64,000 nt of DNA from Mucilaginibacter pedocola (GCF_002013915.1 NZ_MBTF01000012.1:1-64000), one strand, 5' to 3'. Numbered from the stretch's first letter, positions 47,601 to 55,081 are shown. Translations and numbers: made by a program. The notes: a model not told the origin generated them from the letters alone.

Positions 47601-47721
47601 CGGTAACCCCTACCAGCGGGGAACCGAGGTCTTTACTGGTGACCGTTCCGGTCACGGTTTTCTGCTGGGCGTAGGCCCATGTGCAGAAAAGCAGCATTAA
47701 AATAGTTAAGAGTTTTTTCAT
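44647..47721 (-). CDS. SusC/RagA-family TonB-dependent outer-membrane transporter, PUL3
   Basis: 1024 aa. A signal peptide (MKKLLTILMLLFCTWAYAQ) precedes a carboxypeptidase-regulatory-like domain (about 22-105) ending in EVVVTGYQTQKKADLTGA. The plug domain (about 110-240) has KSLQGRVPGVNIT, VRIRGINTLG, PLYVIDGIPT and IYGSRAANGVIIVTTK, followed by the barrel and a C-terminal Phe. First gene of the PUL3 operon. Two LacI-type operators lie 68 and 144 nt upstream of its start, so it should be repressed without inducer and not governed by an HTCS. Confidence 0.96.
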   Translation of the reverse strand: MKKLLTILMLLFCTWAYAQQKTVTGTVTSKDLGSPLVGVTVRSGQNTVTTDVNGKFSIQAALNATVTFSYIGMEPYSYVVTASNEPVAVVMDYKAGNLNEVVVTGYQTQKKADLTGAVAVVNMTDIKNVRQGNPIKSLQGRVPGVNITSDGSPGGGATVRIRGINTLGNNDPLYVIDGIPTKRGLQEINQDDIESIQVLKDASSATIYGSRAANGVIIVTTKRAKNGVHKIDVNASTSIEYYTTKQKMLNTNQRGEAYWRAAVNDKFNPNNNQIYKYTWNGDFNNPQLTSVDLPEFIDAAKTMRSADTKWYDEISQASLLQNYNLAFTNGGERGNSYFSLSYYDNKGIVRESRAKKITMRLNTEYNFLNNRLKIGENFNGTYATNVLIPTGDVLFTALVQQPIVPIHTENGGWGGPASGMTDRHNPVRLIEDNKQNKNYFGRIIANAYADLIVIPGLHVRSSYGVDYAGTWQRSLRKSYVSGFLTDPSNLVQNSQNYDGNLIFQNTINYAKDFGKHHVDAVLGHESIRFINQNFFASRQGYALENLDYAYLDRGTTNINNGGNGTANSLLSFFAKANYAYDNKYLISGTIRRDGSSRFGANNRYGYFPAGSVGWRVSQESFLKDSKLISDLKLRYSYGQAGNQETGNYATYSLYSAIYGLSNNDRIGGTAYDISGANTGTLPSGFVKIQQENPDLKWESTKESNFGVDFGLFNQTITGSVDYFIKNTTGILITPGYLAVIGEGGTKTFNGASMQNKGIDAIVNYDGRIGDDISFGISANFSKYTNKVTYLPSEIYTAYAGNGTDQIIVGRSINSIFGYVADGLFTSADQVTNSPAQPGKGLGRIRFKDLNGDNVINDRDRTYISNGNPDFLYGMNFTLRWKKLDFAAFFQGVQGLQVYNSYKTYTDFASIWPGGNWGQRVLDAWSPQNTGSTIPALTLVNTNDENRTSTYFIENGSYLKLRNLQIGYNLKDALKRLNIQSARIFFQGSNLLTIKSKGYTAADPENPGNGYPIPAIVTFGLDLSF

Positions 47722-47788
47722 GTATTTAGGGATCGTTTATTGGTTATTGGAATTGTTTAGGAGAGGGTAGCGGCAAAGGCGGTCCGCG

Positions 47789-47804
47789 CTTTAATCGTTT
47801 AAAG
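47789..47804. promoter_or_regulatory. LacI operator 1 (upstream of PUL3 susC)
   Basis: CTTTAATCGTTTAAAG, a 16-bp near-palindrome with the central CG typical of LacI-family sites. The same 16-mer recurs at 47865-47880. Confidence 0.85.
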
Positions 47805-47864
47805 TTTTGGGTAAATTTTTTTGTCATTGCTTTGGGGTTTTATAGTTACGGTGTAAAATGCACA

Positions 47865-47880
47865 CTTTAATCGTTTAAAG
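47865..47880. promoter_or_regulatory. LacI operator 2 (upstream of PUL3 susC)
   Basis: CTTTAATCGTTTAAAG, identical to operator 1, 76 bp away centre to centre (close to seven helical turns), which would suit looping between two bound dimers. It lies 15 bp past the lacI stop. Confidence 0.85.
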
Positions 47881-47895
47881 TTTATGGTAAAAAAA

Positions 47896-48909
47896 TTATT
47901 CGCGGCACGAGCGGCCAATTACAAAGTCGGATTCGAGGTAAACCTGGTTGGTTATTTTGTTTTTGTTCACCAGTTCCAGCAACGCATTTACCGCCAGCCT
48001 GCCCATCTTCTCTAAGGGCTGCCGCGCATGCGATACCGGGCAGTAAAACAATTCAAATGCTTCCGATTCATCAAAACTGAATACCGAAACATCCTCGGGC
48101 ACCTTCAAATTCAGCGTGTTAAGGTGCTGTAACCCGTAAATAGCTATACGATCTGTAGCGAAAAAGATGGCATCGCAAGCTACCTTGCTTGAGGTGAGGT
48201 GCGTTATCCCCTTTTGTATATCGCTTTTATAACTCAACGGGCGTATCAACGGCATCAGCTTTTCCGATGGCGTTATACCATTATCTTCCAGCGCCTGGCG
48301 ATAGCCGCGGGTACGGTCAATAAGGTTGGCCATGGTCGAATCGTAGTTCATAAAGGCTATCTTCTTGTGCCCCTGCTCTATCAGGTAACTGGTAGAATCA
48401 TACGCGGCCTTATAATTATCCAGTATAATGCTATTGGTACGTAATTCAGGGAAATTGCGATCCACCAATACAAAAGGTACTTCCTGGCGTTGCAGGTTTA
48501 CTATGGTTTTCTCCGAATTTTCTACCGGCACCAAAATCAACCCATCTACCTGCCTGTTTACCAGAACATTAACAAGCTCATCAAATTTGCCGGCGTTCTC
48601 GTTACTGCTGCCCAGGATCACGGTAAAATTCTTACGCTTGGCCTCTGCCTCAATGGCACGGGTAATGCCCGAGCTGAAGCGGTAGTTTATATCGGCCACA
48701 ACAAGCCCTATGGTATGCGTTTTTTGCGTTTTTAAACTTTTGGCGATCTGGTTGGGGCGGTAGTTAAGCTCTTCGGCCGCCGCCATAATGCGTGCAGCGT
48801 TCTCTTTACTTACTTGCTTCTCAACAGCCTGTCCGTTAAGCACATACGAAACCAGCGCGGTTGACACACCTACGTGGTTAGCTATATCCTTCAGGACAAC
48901 TTTTTTCAT
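47896..48909 (-). CDS. LacI-family transcriptional regulator of PUL3
   Basis: 337 aa. The N-terminal helix-turn-helix (about 4-25: LKDIANHVGVSTALVSYVLNG) and hinge helix (YRPNQIAKSLKTQKT, about 51-65) precede a periplasmic-binding-protein-like ligand domain (about 66-337: TIGLVVADINYRFS, VDGLILVPVENSE, VPFVLVDRNFP, ACDAIFFATDRIAIYGL, VSVFSFDESEAFEL). It should bind the CTTTAA-CG-TTTAAAG palindromes beside susC and its own promoter and release them on binding a sugar, probably fructose or a phosphate of it. It is encoded directly upstream of susC in the same direction. A LacI regulator is less usual than an HTCS for a susCD operon. Confidence 0.94.
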   Translation of the reverse strand: MKKVVLKDIANHVGVSTALVSYVLNGQAVEKQVSKENAARIMAAAEELNYRPNQIAKSLKTQKTHTIGLVVADINYRFSSGITRAIEAEAKRKNFTVILGSSNENAGKFDELVNVLVNRQVDGLILVPVENSEKTIVNLQRQEVPFVLVDRNFPELRTNSIILDNYKAAYDSTSYLIEQGHKKIAFMNYDSTMANLIDRTRGYRQALEDNGITPSEKLMPLIRPLSYKSDIQKGITHLTSSKVACDAIFFATDRIAIYGLQHLNTLNLKVPEDVSVFSFDESEAFELFYCPVSHARQPLEKMGRLAVNALLELVNKNKITNQVYLESDFVIGRSCRE

Positions 48910-48965
48910 CAGCGCGAAAGTTTAAACAAACAGGTTAATTGGTAATAACATAACAATGGTAATCA

Positions 48966-48981
48966 CTTTAAACGTTTAAAG
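48966..48981. promoter_or_regulatory. LacI operator 3 (lacI autoregulation)
   Basis: CTTTAAACGTTTAAAG, a perfect 16-bp palindrome and the consensus of operators 1 and 2. It abuts the -7 box of the lacI promoter on its downstream side, so bound LacI would block its own transcription start. Confidence 0.88.
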
Positions 48982-49010
48982 CAAATTTATTTTGATATTT
49001 TTTAAAACAA
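48982..49010 (-). promoter_or_regulatory. Promoter of lacI
   Basis: Minus strand: TTG (49010-49008), 18-nt spacer, TAAATTTG (48989-48982), a full match to the Bacteroidota -7 box. The start would fall inside operator 3, about 65 nt before the lacI ATG. Confidence 0.72.
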
Positions 49011-49116
49011 CTAAGGCTTTTGGGGGGAAACCGATCCCGAATGATGCAATTATACTGCAAATAATGCGCTTTAGGGCAACGCGGCAATAGCGGATTTTGA
49101 TCATTAGCCCTTAAGA

Positions 49117-49677
49117 TCATATAGTGTCGATGGCCACTCTCCCCCACTCCCCCGAAGTTTTATATTGCCGCGGCGTAATACCCGTTACGTTTTTAAATTG
49201 TGCCGATAGGTGGGCGCCGCTACTATAACCCATTTGGTAGGCAATTTCGTTAATGTTAAGCTCGCCGTATTCCAGCAGCTCTTTCACCCGCTCTACTTTA
49301 TGCAGAATAATGAACTTCTCGATAGTAGTGCCCTCCGCTTCCGAAAACAGACGGCTAAGGTAACTATACTCCCGGCCGAGGTTTGTTGCCAGGTATTCTG
49401 AGAAAACAGTAGCGTCATCCGGCTTCAAGGCGCGCACCTTTTCAATTACCAGGCTTTTAATTTCCTGCACCAGTTTTTCTTTACGGTCGTTAAGCAATTC
49501 GAAACCAAGTGGTTCAAACACAGAACTAATAGCGGCGATAGCCTGCGCACCGGGTGCCGGCGAAATATTGGCACTACCAAGTTTAATATCATCAACCCGG
49601 AAACCGAGCTGCTCTAAATGGTGGCGCACAACCAAAATACATCGGCTGCATACCATATTTTTTATATAAAGGGTCAT
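49117..49677 (-). CDS. Small AraC-family regulator with HMA-like N-terminus
   Basis: 186 aa from the ATG at 49677; a longer frame to 49722 adds residues outside the family pattern. The N-terminal region (about 1-70) reads MTLYIKNMVCSRCILVV and ends GFELL, similar to heavy-metal-associated domains with M-x-C-x-x-C. The C-terminal AraC helix-turn-helix (about 95-180) has LSRLFSEAEGTTIEKFIILH, LNINEIAYQMGYSSGAHLS and FKNVTGITPRQYK. The layout suggests a cytoplasmic metal-responsive regulator, and the small Cys-rich secreted protein encoded 66 nt upstream supports a metal role. Copper is a guess. Confidence 0.85.
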   Translation of the reverse strand: MTLYIKNMVCSRCILVVRHHLEQLGFRVDDIKLGSANISPAPGAQAIAAISSVFEPLGFELLNDRKEKLVQEIKSLVIEKVRALKPDDATVFSEYLATNLGREYSYLSRLFSEAEGTTIEKFIILHKVERVKELLEYGELNINEIAYQMGYSSGAHLSAQFKNVTGITPRQYKTSGEWGRVAIDTI

Positions 49678-49743
49678 GTGTTGTGTTGGGCAAATAAAAC
49701 AAATAGGTTGCATGCCGCACACAGCGGCCTATTTGGCCCAATA

Positions 49744-50163
49744 TCAGATAAGGAGAGAGCGGAGTTGGATCACATAGCTTTTACCCGATGTGCCCGGCGG
49801 CCCGTGGCTGTAAACCGGTATAACTGCACTGCTATTTGTTTGGGTGATGTTGAAAAAACGGGCAAAGGAAGGTTGCGGCACAATGGCTACGGCCTGTAGC
49901 AGTAAACGCGATGATTCGGGCTGCAGGTTTTCTTTTACAATGTAATTACCATGCTTTTTACAGCAATTGCCGCCGGCTTTACGCTTGTTTGCAGCCTTGC
50001 GGCAACAAGCATGTTCGGCACTTATTTTAGCTTTTGTAGCCGAAGCCACCTTTGACCGCATGCCCGCCATATCCTTTGCACCGCAATGTATAAAGCATAC
50101 AAACATGCCCGTTGTGAGCAACAGGTAAAAAAACGACAGAAGGAAAACAGCCGATCGCTTCAT
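49744..50163 (-). CDS. Small Cys/His-rich exported protein (HYC_CC_PP-like)
   Basis: 139 aa from the ATG at 50163. An N-terminal hydrophobic signal (MKRSAVFLLSFFYLLLTTGM) is followed by CFIHCG, then ACC near 60, NCCKKHG near 73, and HGPPG near 123. The order His-Cys, Cys-Cys, Pro-Pro fits the Bacteroidota HYC_CC_PP family of small exported proteins of unknown role; here HYC is replaced by IHC. Paired Cys and His suggest metal binding in the periplasm. It shares its strand with the HMA-AraC regulator just downstream, likely one unit. A TATTTTTG box ends 7 nt before the ATG, but no -33 element is visible. Confidence 0.72.
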   Translation of the reverse strand: MKRSAVFLLSFFYLLLTTGMFVCFIHCGAKDMAGMRSKVASATKAKISAEHACCRKAANKRKAGGNCCKKHGNYIVKENLQPESSRLLLQAVAIVPQPSFARFFNITQTNSSAVIPVYSHGPPGTSGKSYVIQLRSLLI

Positions 50164-50391
50164 GTAATGCAAAAATAGCCTCGCTTAAGCCAGCTATATT
50201 ATATAATCCGGTTTTAGAATTACACAATTACGCGTAACAATACTGTTATAATTCCAATACCAGCTGTTATTGCCGGGCAGATTCCGATTTTTATTGCTGC
50301 ATTATCCTGTAAATAAATTACAAAATACTGTAAAAAACACAGGATAGGCTTAAGTTAACTTAGCTATCGGCACCCGCCATATCTATATTGT

Positions 50392-51111
50392 ATGAATAAC
50401 TATTTTATTACCAGGCAACCGTACTCCGTAAACAACCGAAAAGAATCGAAACTTTTGGTTTTTGTAAATAAAGGCCTCAGATTTTTAAAGACCGGACTGA
50501 ACATACAGCAGCAGGATACGAGTGTTGACATGAACACCGTTGAGCAACGTATCAATTACTACCACCTGCTCAACAGCGTGATATCGGATAACGTTCCCGG
50601 CGAAGTTGTTGAACTTGGCTGCTTTACCGGCCAGTGCGCGGTACTTTTTCAGAAAGTTATAGAGCAGCGCAAAAGCAATAAGCAACTGCACCTTTACGAT
50701 AGCTTTTTTGCCACCTTTAAGCACAAAGGCAGCGTGGAAGATGAATTGAAGAAGAACTTCGAACGCGCACAGCTACCACAACCCAACATACATAAGGGTG
50801 GCTTTGAAGAAACCCTGCCCGCACAACTTCCGGAACAAATTGCATTTGTGCATATCGATTGCGGTTTCGGCGGCGATAAGTTTCAGCACAAAGCCGTAAT
50901 GCTGCATTGCTTTGCAAGCATTTACCCGCGTATGCCAAAAGGCGCTATTTGTGTGCTGATGGATTATTATGATGCGAAAGAAAATTCAGAAGGCATCGAT
51001 ATAAACCCCGGTGTAAAATTGGCATATGATGAGTTCTTTGCCGATAAACCCGAAGATATTGTTGCCTTATTTGGCAACCAGTACAACCACGCCTATTTCA
51101 GGAAGGTGTAA
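50392..51111 (+). CDS. Class I SAM-dependent methyltransferase, TylF-like
   Basis: 239 aa, no signal peptide. Methyltransferase motif I is VVELGCFTGQCAVLFQKV (about 72-89), followed by LHLYDSFFATF (about 100-110) and FVHIDCGFGGDKFQHKAV (about 151-168), with an Asp in DCGFGGD and a second in LMDYYDAKE. The pattern resembles TylF/macrocin O-methyltransferases, which use S-adenosylmethionine and a metal to methylate sugar hydroxyls. The substrate is unknown; no glycan or antibiotic cluster is adjacent. Its 3' end runs straight into a block of palindromic repeats. Confidence 0.78.
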   Translation: MNNYFITRQPYSVNNRKESKLLVFVNKGLRFLKTGLNIQQQDTSVDMNTVEQRINYYHLLNSVISDNVPGEVVELGCFTGQCAVLFQKVIEQRKSNKQLHLYDSFFATFKHKGSVEDELKKNFERAQLPQPNIHKGGFEETLPAQLPEQIAFVHIDCGFGGDKFQHKAVMLHCFASIYPRMPKGAICVLMDYYDAKENSEGIDINPGVKLAYDEFFADKPEDIVALFGNQYNHAYFRKV

Positions 51112-51273
51112 TTTTGTAGCAGCATAGAATTGCCGCTCCCCTTTTGCCGTGGGTTGAAACCCACGGCTACAAAATGAACCGTCGTTACGCGACTTGGACC
51201 GTTCGTTTAACAAGCATTACTTACAAGAGGCATAGCCTCGATAAATACTGTAACCGTGGGTTTTAACCCACGG
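51112..51273. repeat. Palindromic repeat block after the methyltransferase gene
   Basis: TTTTGTAGC (51112-51120) recurs inverted as GCTACAAAA (51166-51174). Between and beyond are GCCGTGGGTT-GA-AACCCACGGC (51146-51167), CCGTGGGTT-TT-AACCCACGG (51254-51273), GTCGTTACGCGAC (51181-51193) and GAGGCATAGCCTC (51227-51239). The two CCGTGGGTT hairpins are near-identical copies of one element. The block holds no gene. Confidence 0.75.
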
Positions 51274-51333
51274 CCCTTGGAGAAGCCCCCCTCCTTTTTT
51301 TGAAATCTCCGTTTTTCTCGCCAACTTACCGGC

Positions 51334-52161
51334 ATGAAAAGATTGTTGCTTGTATTTGGGCTGTTAACCGTGCTAACCGCATTCATCCCCAAAAAAGAAC
51401 TAAAATGGGAAGCCATTGGCGACTCTATCACTTACTCCAACAGCCATCCCGAGGCCTCGCAACACCGTATCTCCGTCGGATATATGGATGATGTGGCAAA
51501 AGCAATACCCTACGTACAGTACAATAACCACGGCTACCCGGGCTGGACAGCGAAGGCAATGGCTGAGAATATTGAGAAAATAGGCATCGAGAAGGCCGAT
51601 GTTTATTCGATATTCCTGGGCACTAATGATTGGTGGGTTGGTTTACCTATAGGCACCATGACCGATTATGAGAACGCTACCGGTAACGAAACCGTATATG
51701 GCGCTTACCGTACTATCATCAATAAAATACGCAGTCTAAACCCCGATGCTAAGATCATATTAATGACGCCGCTACAGCGTACCGAATATGTTGACCTGAA
51801 TAACCCAAAAGTTTACATACAGGGGCAATTTAAACCTAAAGATGGCGTATACCTTTCGCAATACGCTGATGCCACCAAAGCCATTGCCAAAGCCGAACAT
51901 TTTGAACTGGCCGACTTGTATTACAAAAGCGGCATCAACTTAAAAAATGCAGTACATTTCCGCCGCCTGCGCGACCCAAAAACAGGAGAATATAAAGACT
52001 ATAAATACCCCGAATACATCGGCATCCCCTACAACCCCGAAACCGACGTTTACCCCTACCCGGTTGAAGCTATGGACATGACCTATGATGGACTGCATCC
52101 GTCGGACAAAGGGCATGCAGTTATAGCGAAGATGCTAGTGAAGATCATGAAGAAATTTTAA
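51334..52161 (+). CDS. SGNH/GDSL-type hydrolase
   Basis: 275 aa with a short hydrophobic N-terminus (MKRLLLVFGLLTVLTAFI, probable signal). The four SGNH blocks are visible: GDSITYS with the nucleophile Ser near 31, HGYPGW (Gly), FLGTNDWW (Asn), and DGLHPSDKGH (about 255-264) with the Asp and His of the triad. The group hydrolyses esters, often acetyl or acyl groups on carbohydrates or lipids; the exact substrate is unknown. It is followed 9 nt later by the metallo-hydrolase gene, so the two may be co-transcribed. Confidence 0.88.
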   Translation: MKRLLLVFGLLTVLTAFIPKKELKWEAIGDSITYSNSHPEASQHRISVGYMDDVAKAIPYVQYNNHGYPGWTAKAMAENIEKIGIEKADVYSIFLGTNDWWVGLPIGTMTDYENATGNETVYGAYRTIINKIRSLNPDAKIILMTPLQRTEYVDLNNPKVYIQGQFKPKDGVYLSQYADATKAIAKAEHFELADLYYKSGINLKNAVHFRRLRDPKTGEYKDYKYPEYIGIPYNPETDVYPYPVEAMDMTYDGLHPSDKGHAVIAKMLVKIMKKF

Positions 52162-52170
52162 GAAAACAGG

Positions 52171-53010
52171 ATGCAATTACATACCATCGATACCGGCTTT
52201 TTTAAATTAGATGGCGGCGCTATGTTCGGCGTGGTACCTAAATCTATCTGGCAAAAAACAAACCCTGCCGACGAGAATAACCTTTGCACCTGGGCTATGC
52301 GCTGCCTGCTGGTTGAGGATGGCGACAGGCTTATTTTGATAGATACCGGCATAGGCAACAAGCAAAGCGAAAAATTCTTCAGCCATTATTATTTACATGG
52401 TGATGCTACTATGGATAGTTCGCTGGCAGCAAAGGGTTTCCACCGGGATGATATTACCGATGTATTTCTCACCCACCTTCACTTTGACCACGTTGGCGGC
52501 GCTGTTGCGCGTGATGGCGACTTACTAAAACCTGCTTTTAGCAATGCTATCTACTGGAGCAACCCTCAGCATTGGGATTGGGCTGTAAACCCTAACGAGC
52601 GCGAGAAGGCGTCCTTTTTGAAAGAAAACATTATGCCGATACAGGAGAGTCGGCAGCTTAAATTTATTGATGCGGAAAATGGCATTAACTTTACCGAAAA
52701 TATAAAAATACGCCTCGCCTATGGGCATACCGATGCCATGATGCTGCCGCAAATAACCTACAAGGGAAAACAAATACTTTATATGGCCGATCTGCTGCCC
52801 TCAGTGGGGCACATACCCCTGCCTTATGTAATGGCTTATGATATGTTCCCGATGAAAACCCTGGCCGAACGCAAAACCTTTTGGAATGAGGCAGTTGAGA
52901 ACGAATATATTTTGTACCTGGAGCACGACCCTTTGAACGAATGCTGCACTTTACAACAAACCGAAAAAGGCATACGCGTACACGAAACTTTTAGCTTAAA
53001 TAAACTATAA
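52171..53010 (+). CDS. Metallo-beta-lactamase-fold hydrolase
   Basis: 279 aa, cytoplasmic by lack of a signal. The metal-binding motif THLHFDHVGG lies at 101-110 (HLHFDH), with LIDTGIG before it (about 57-63), the third-ligand region GHTDAMMLP (about 188-196), and the last His in LEHDPL (about 251-256). This is the AttM/YtnP-like branch of the superfamily, which includes lactonases and other esterases. Substrate unknown. It starts 9 nt after the SGNH hydrolase gene and precedes rpoD. Confidence 0.87.
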   Translation: MQLHTIDTGFFKLDGGAMFGVVPKSIWQKTNPADENNLCTWAMRCLLVEDGDRLILIDTGIGNKQSEKFFSHYYLHGDATMDSSLAAKGFHRDDITDVFLTHLHFDHVGGAVARDGDLLKPAFSNAIYWSNPQHWDWAVNPNEREKASFLKENIMPIQESRQLKFIDAENGINFTENIKIRLAYGHTDAMMLPQITYKGKQILYMADLLPSVGHIPLPYVMAYDMFPMKTLAERKTFWNEAVENEYILYLEHDPLNECCTLQQTEKGIRVHETFSLNKL

Positions 53011-53036
53011 AATTTATTTTTTTGTAAAGTAAATTA

Positions 53037-53068
53037 TTGCATTTTAGCAACGTGGTTTTTTAACTTTG
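53037..53068 (+). promoter_or_regulatory. Promoter of rpoD
   Basis: TTG (53037-53039), 21-nt spacer, TAACTTTG (53061-53068): a full -7 match. The start would fall near 53075, giving a leader of about 58 nt before the ATG at 53133. Confidence 0.62.
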
Positions 53069-53132
53069 AGAAACAAAAGCCTACCTTTACACGTTAAAAC
53101 CAAAATATACAGAATCGAGGTTTAAAAAATAG

Positions 53133-53993
53133 ATGAGACAACTCAAAATAACGCAATCCATTACCAATCGTGAGTCGCAATCCCTCGACAAATACCTGCA
53201 CGAAATTGGTAAAGTTGATCTGATAACTGCCGAAGAAGAAGTAATCTTAGCCCAAAAAATACGCGAAGGCGACCAGGCCGCATTAGAGCGCCTAACCAAA
53301 ACCAACCTTCGCTTTGTGGTGTCGGTTGCTAAACAGTACCAAAACCAGGGCCTTACCCTTGGCGACTTAATTAACGAAGGCAACTTAGGTTTGATAAAGG
53401 CTGCCAAGCGTTTCGACGAAACAAAAGGTTTCAAATTTATATCGTACGCTGTATGGTGGATCCGCCAGTCGATCTTGCAGGCTATTGCCGAGCAAAGCCG
53501 TATAGTGCGTTTACCATTGAACCAGGTAGGTTCGCTAAGCAAAATAAGCAAGGCTTTCAGCAAACTGGAGCAGGAGTATGAGCGTGAGCCATCTCCGGAA
53601 GAGCTTGCCGATATACTGGAAACTACTGTAGATAAAATATCTGATACCCTAAGCAACAGCGGCCGCCACGTAAGTATGGATGCACCATTTGTTCAGGGTG
53701 AAGAGAATACCTTGCTGGACGTACTGGAGAACCAGGAGCCAAATACCGACTCGATACTGATCAACGAATCGTTATCCGAAGAAATAAAACGCTCGCTATC
53801 AACACTTACCGAACGCGAACGCGAGATCATTGTATTGTTCTTCGGTTTGGGCAGCAACCACCCGCTATCGCTGGAAGAAATTGGCGAGAAGTTCAACCTG
53901 ACCCGCGAGCGTGTGCGCCAGATAAAAGATAAGGCACTGCAACGCCTGCGCCATACATCGCGCAGCAAGATCCTAAAATCGTACCTCGGCTAA
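53133..53993 (+). CDS. rpoD: Primary RNA polymerase sigma factor (RpoD/SigA)
   Basis: 286 aa, the short form typical of Bacteroidota that lacks region 1.1. Region 1.2 ([15 protein letters not shown]), region 2 ([55 protein letters not shown]), region 3 ([13 protein letters not shown], about 125-205) and region 4 ([36 protein letters not shown], about 220-275) are all complete. It directs core polymerase to TTTG/TANNTTTG housekeeping promoters like those seen in this window. It is a single gene with its own promoter and terminator. Confidence 0.97.
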   Translation: MRQLKITQSITNRESQSLDKYLHEIGKVDLITAEEEVILAQKIREGDQAALERLTKTNLRFVVSVAKQYQNQGLTLGDLINEGNLGLIKAAKRFDETKGFKFISYAVWWIRQSILQAIAEQSRIVRLPLNQVGSLSKISKAFSKLEQEYEREPSPEELADILETTVDKISDTLSNSGRHVSMDAPFVQGEENTLLDVLENQEPNTDSILINESLSEEIKRSLSTLTEREREIIVLFFGLGSNHPLSLEEIGEKFNLTRERVRQIKDKALQRLRHTSRSKILKSYLG

Positions 53994-54015
53994 TACCGGC
54001 AGATCAAATAACAAG

Positions 54016-54046
54016 AAACCTTCGCCCGACAAGCGGAGGTTTTTTT
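54016..54046 (+). terminator. Terminator behind rpoD
   Basis: AAACCTTCGC pairs with GCGGAGGTTT (one G-T pair, loop CCGACAA) and is followed by a run of T (TTTTTTT to 54046), about 23 nt past the rpoD stop. Confidence 0.85.
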
Positions 54047-54125
54047 GTACCCAAAATCTGCGTATAAACAATATAGACGGGCACCTTGCGTTTACCGCTT
54101 GTCCGCCAACCTTGCGGGCGCACCT

Positions 54126-54428
54126 ATGGCTGATATCCGCAAACTGATCTGGTATTTTTACAAACCCATTTTTATCTGGAATGCCGCGTTCACGCTGGTT
54201 TGCCTTGGCTTTATCAGCTTTTATGGGCCTAAAGTGGCAGGGCTTGTTTTCTTCTTCAAACTAATCGGTTTTGCCTCTACCACCTACCTGCAAAGCTATA
54301 CCGCCAAAAACGTATATATGTACTACCGCAATGCAGGTTACAGCATCAGGCGCATGTATGCCTACGTTTATGGCATCGACCTTGCCCTCTATTTTGCCCT
54401 TCTAACTATTTACCTGCGCCTTAAATGA
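54126..54428 (+). CDS. Small membrane protein paired with an ABC ATPase
   Basis: 100 aa from the ATG at 54126 (upstream in-frame codons back to 54045 overlap the rpoD terminator and are rejected). Three hydrophobic segments are seen: FIWNAAFTLVCLGFISFY, VAGLVFFFKLIGFASTTYL and YVYGIDLALYFALLTIYL, separated by a basic, Tyr-rich loop (KNVYMYYRNAGYSIRRM, about 61-77). Its stop overlaps the start of the ABC ATPase in ATGA, so they are translationally coupled and probably act together. At 100 aa it is far smaller than a normal ABC permease. No family recognised. Confidence 0.78.
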   Translation: MADIRKLIWYFYKPIFIWNAAFTLVCLGFISFYGPKVAGLVFFFKLIGFASTTYLQSYTAKNVYMYYRNAGYSIRRMYAYVYGIDLALYFALLTIYLRLK

Positions 54429-55081
54429 AAACACTAAAGGTTGACAGCGTAGAACTGGAGTTCGACGGGCGCAAGATATTGCAGAGCGTATACCTCAACT
54501 GTACACAGGGCGAAGTGGTCGGGCTTTTGGGCAGGAACGGCTGCGGTAAATCATCCTTACTCAAGATAATTTTCGGCACGCAGGCAGCGGGGCATAAATA
54601 TGTAGGGATAGACGGGGAATACATCGGCAAAGGCTACCACAACAACCGTATAGCTTATTTGCCGCAGCATAATTATTTACCCGGAGGCATTGTTATAGAG
54701 AAATTAGCGAAACAGATAGTAGATCCATTATCGTGGAATGAATTTACTGCACTGCCCATTTTCCAACGCAACGCAGGCAAAAAAACACATGAACTTTCGG
54801 GCGGGGAGTTGCGGCAATTAGAAACCATGATCATCATCCACAGCCGTGCCGATTTTATTTTGCTGGATGAACCCTTTACCCACATCTCCCCCATCCAGGC
54901 CGATGAATTTAAACCCGTTATACGCGCCTGCGCCAAACGCAAAGGCATCATCATAACCGACCACCAGTATTACAATATTTTAGAAGTAAGCGACCGGGTA
55001 GTTCTATTGAGCGATGGCGTAACCAAAGCTATTGACGACCGCGAGGAATTGATAAGGTATGGGTATTTGAGCGGGAAATGA
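54425..55081 (+). CDS. ABC transporter ATP-binding protein
   Basis: 218 aa, one nucleotide-binding domain. Walker A is GRNGCGKSSLL (about 36-46), the Q-loop YLPQHNYLPGG (about 78-88), the signature LSGGELRQLE (about 124-133), Walker B FILLDEPFTHISP (about 145-157) and the switch His in ITDHQYYN (about 179-186). The C-terminus resembles LptB-type ATPases (DRVVLLSDG, then a D-x-x-E-L-I-R-Y-G tail). No permease of normal size is adjacent; the only candidate partner is the 100-aa membrane protein whose stop codon overlaps its start. Confidence 0.88.
   Translation: MKTLKVDSVELEFDGRKILQSVYLNCTQGEVVGLLGRNGCGKSSLLKIIFGTQAAGHKYVGIDGEYIGKGYHNNRIAYLPQHNYLPGGIVIEKLAKQIVDPLSWNEFTALPIFQRNAGKKTHELSGGELRQLETMIIIHSRADFILLDEPFTHISPIQADEFKPVIRACAKRKGIIITDHQYYNILEVSDRVVLLSDGVTKAIDDREELIRYGYLSGK

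Noticed and set aside
47722..47895. Standard TANNTTTG promoter for PUL3 susC
   Set aside because: I searched the minus strand here and found no full -7 match, so only the operators are reported.
54045..54125. Upstream start for the small membrane protein
   Set aside because: It would begin inside the rpoD terminator; the ATG at 54126 is preferred.
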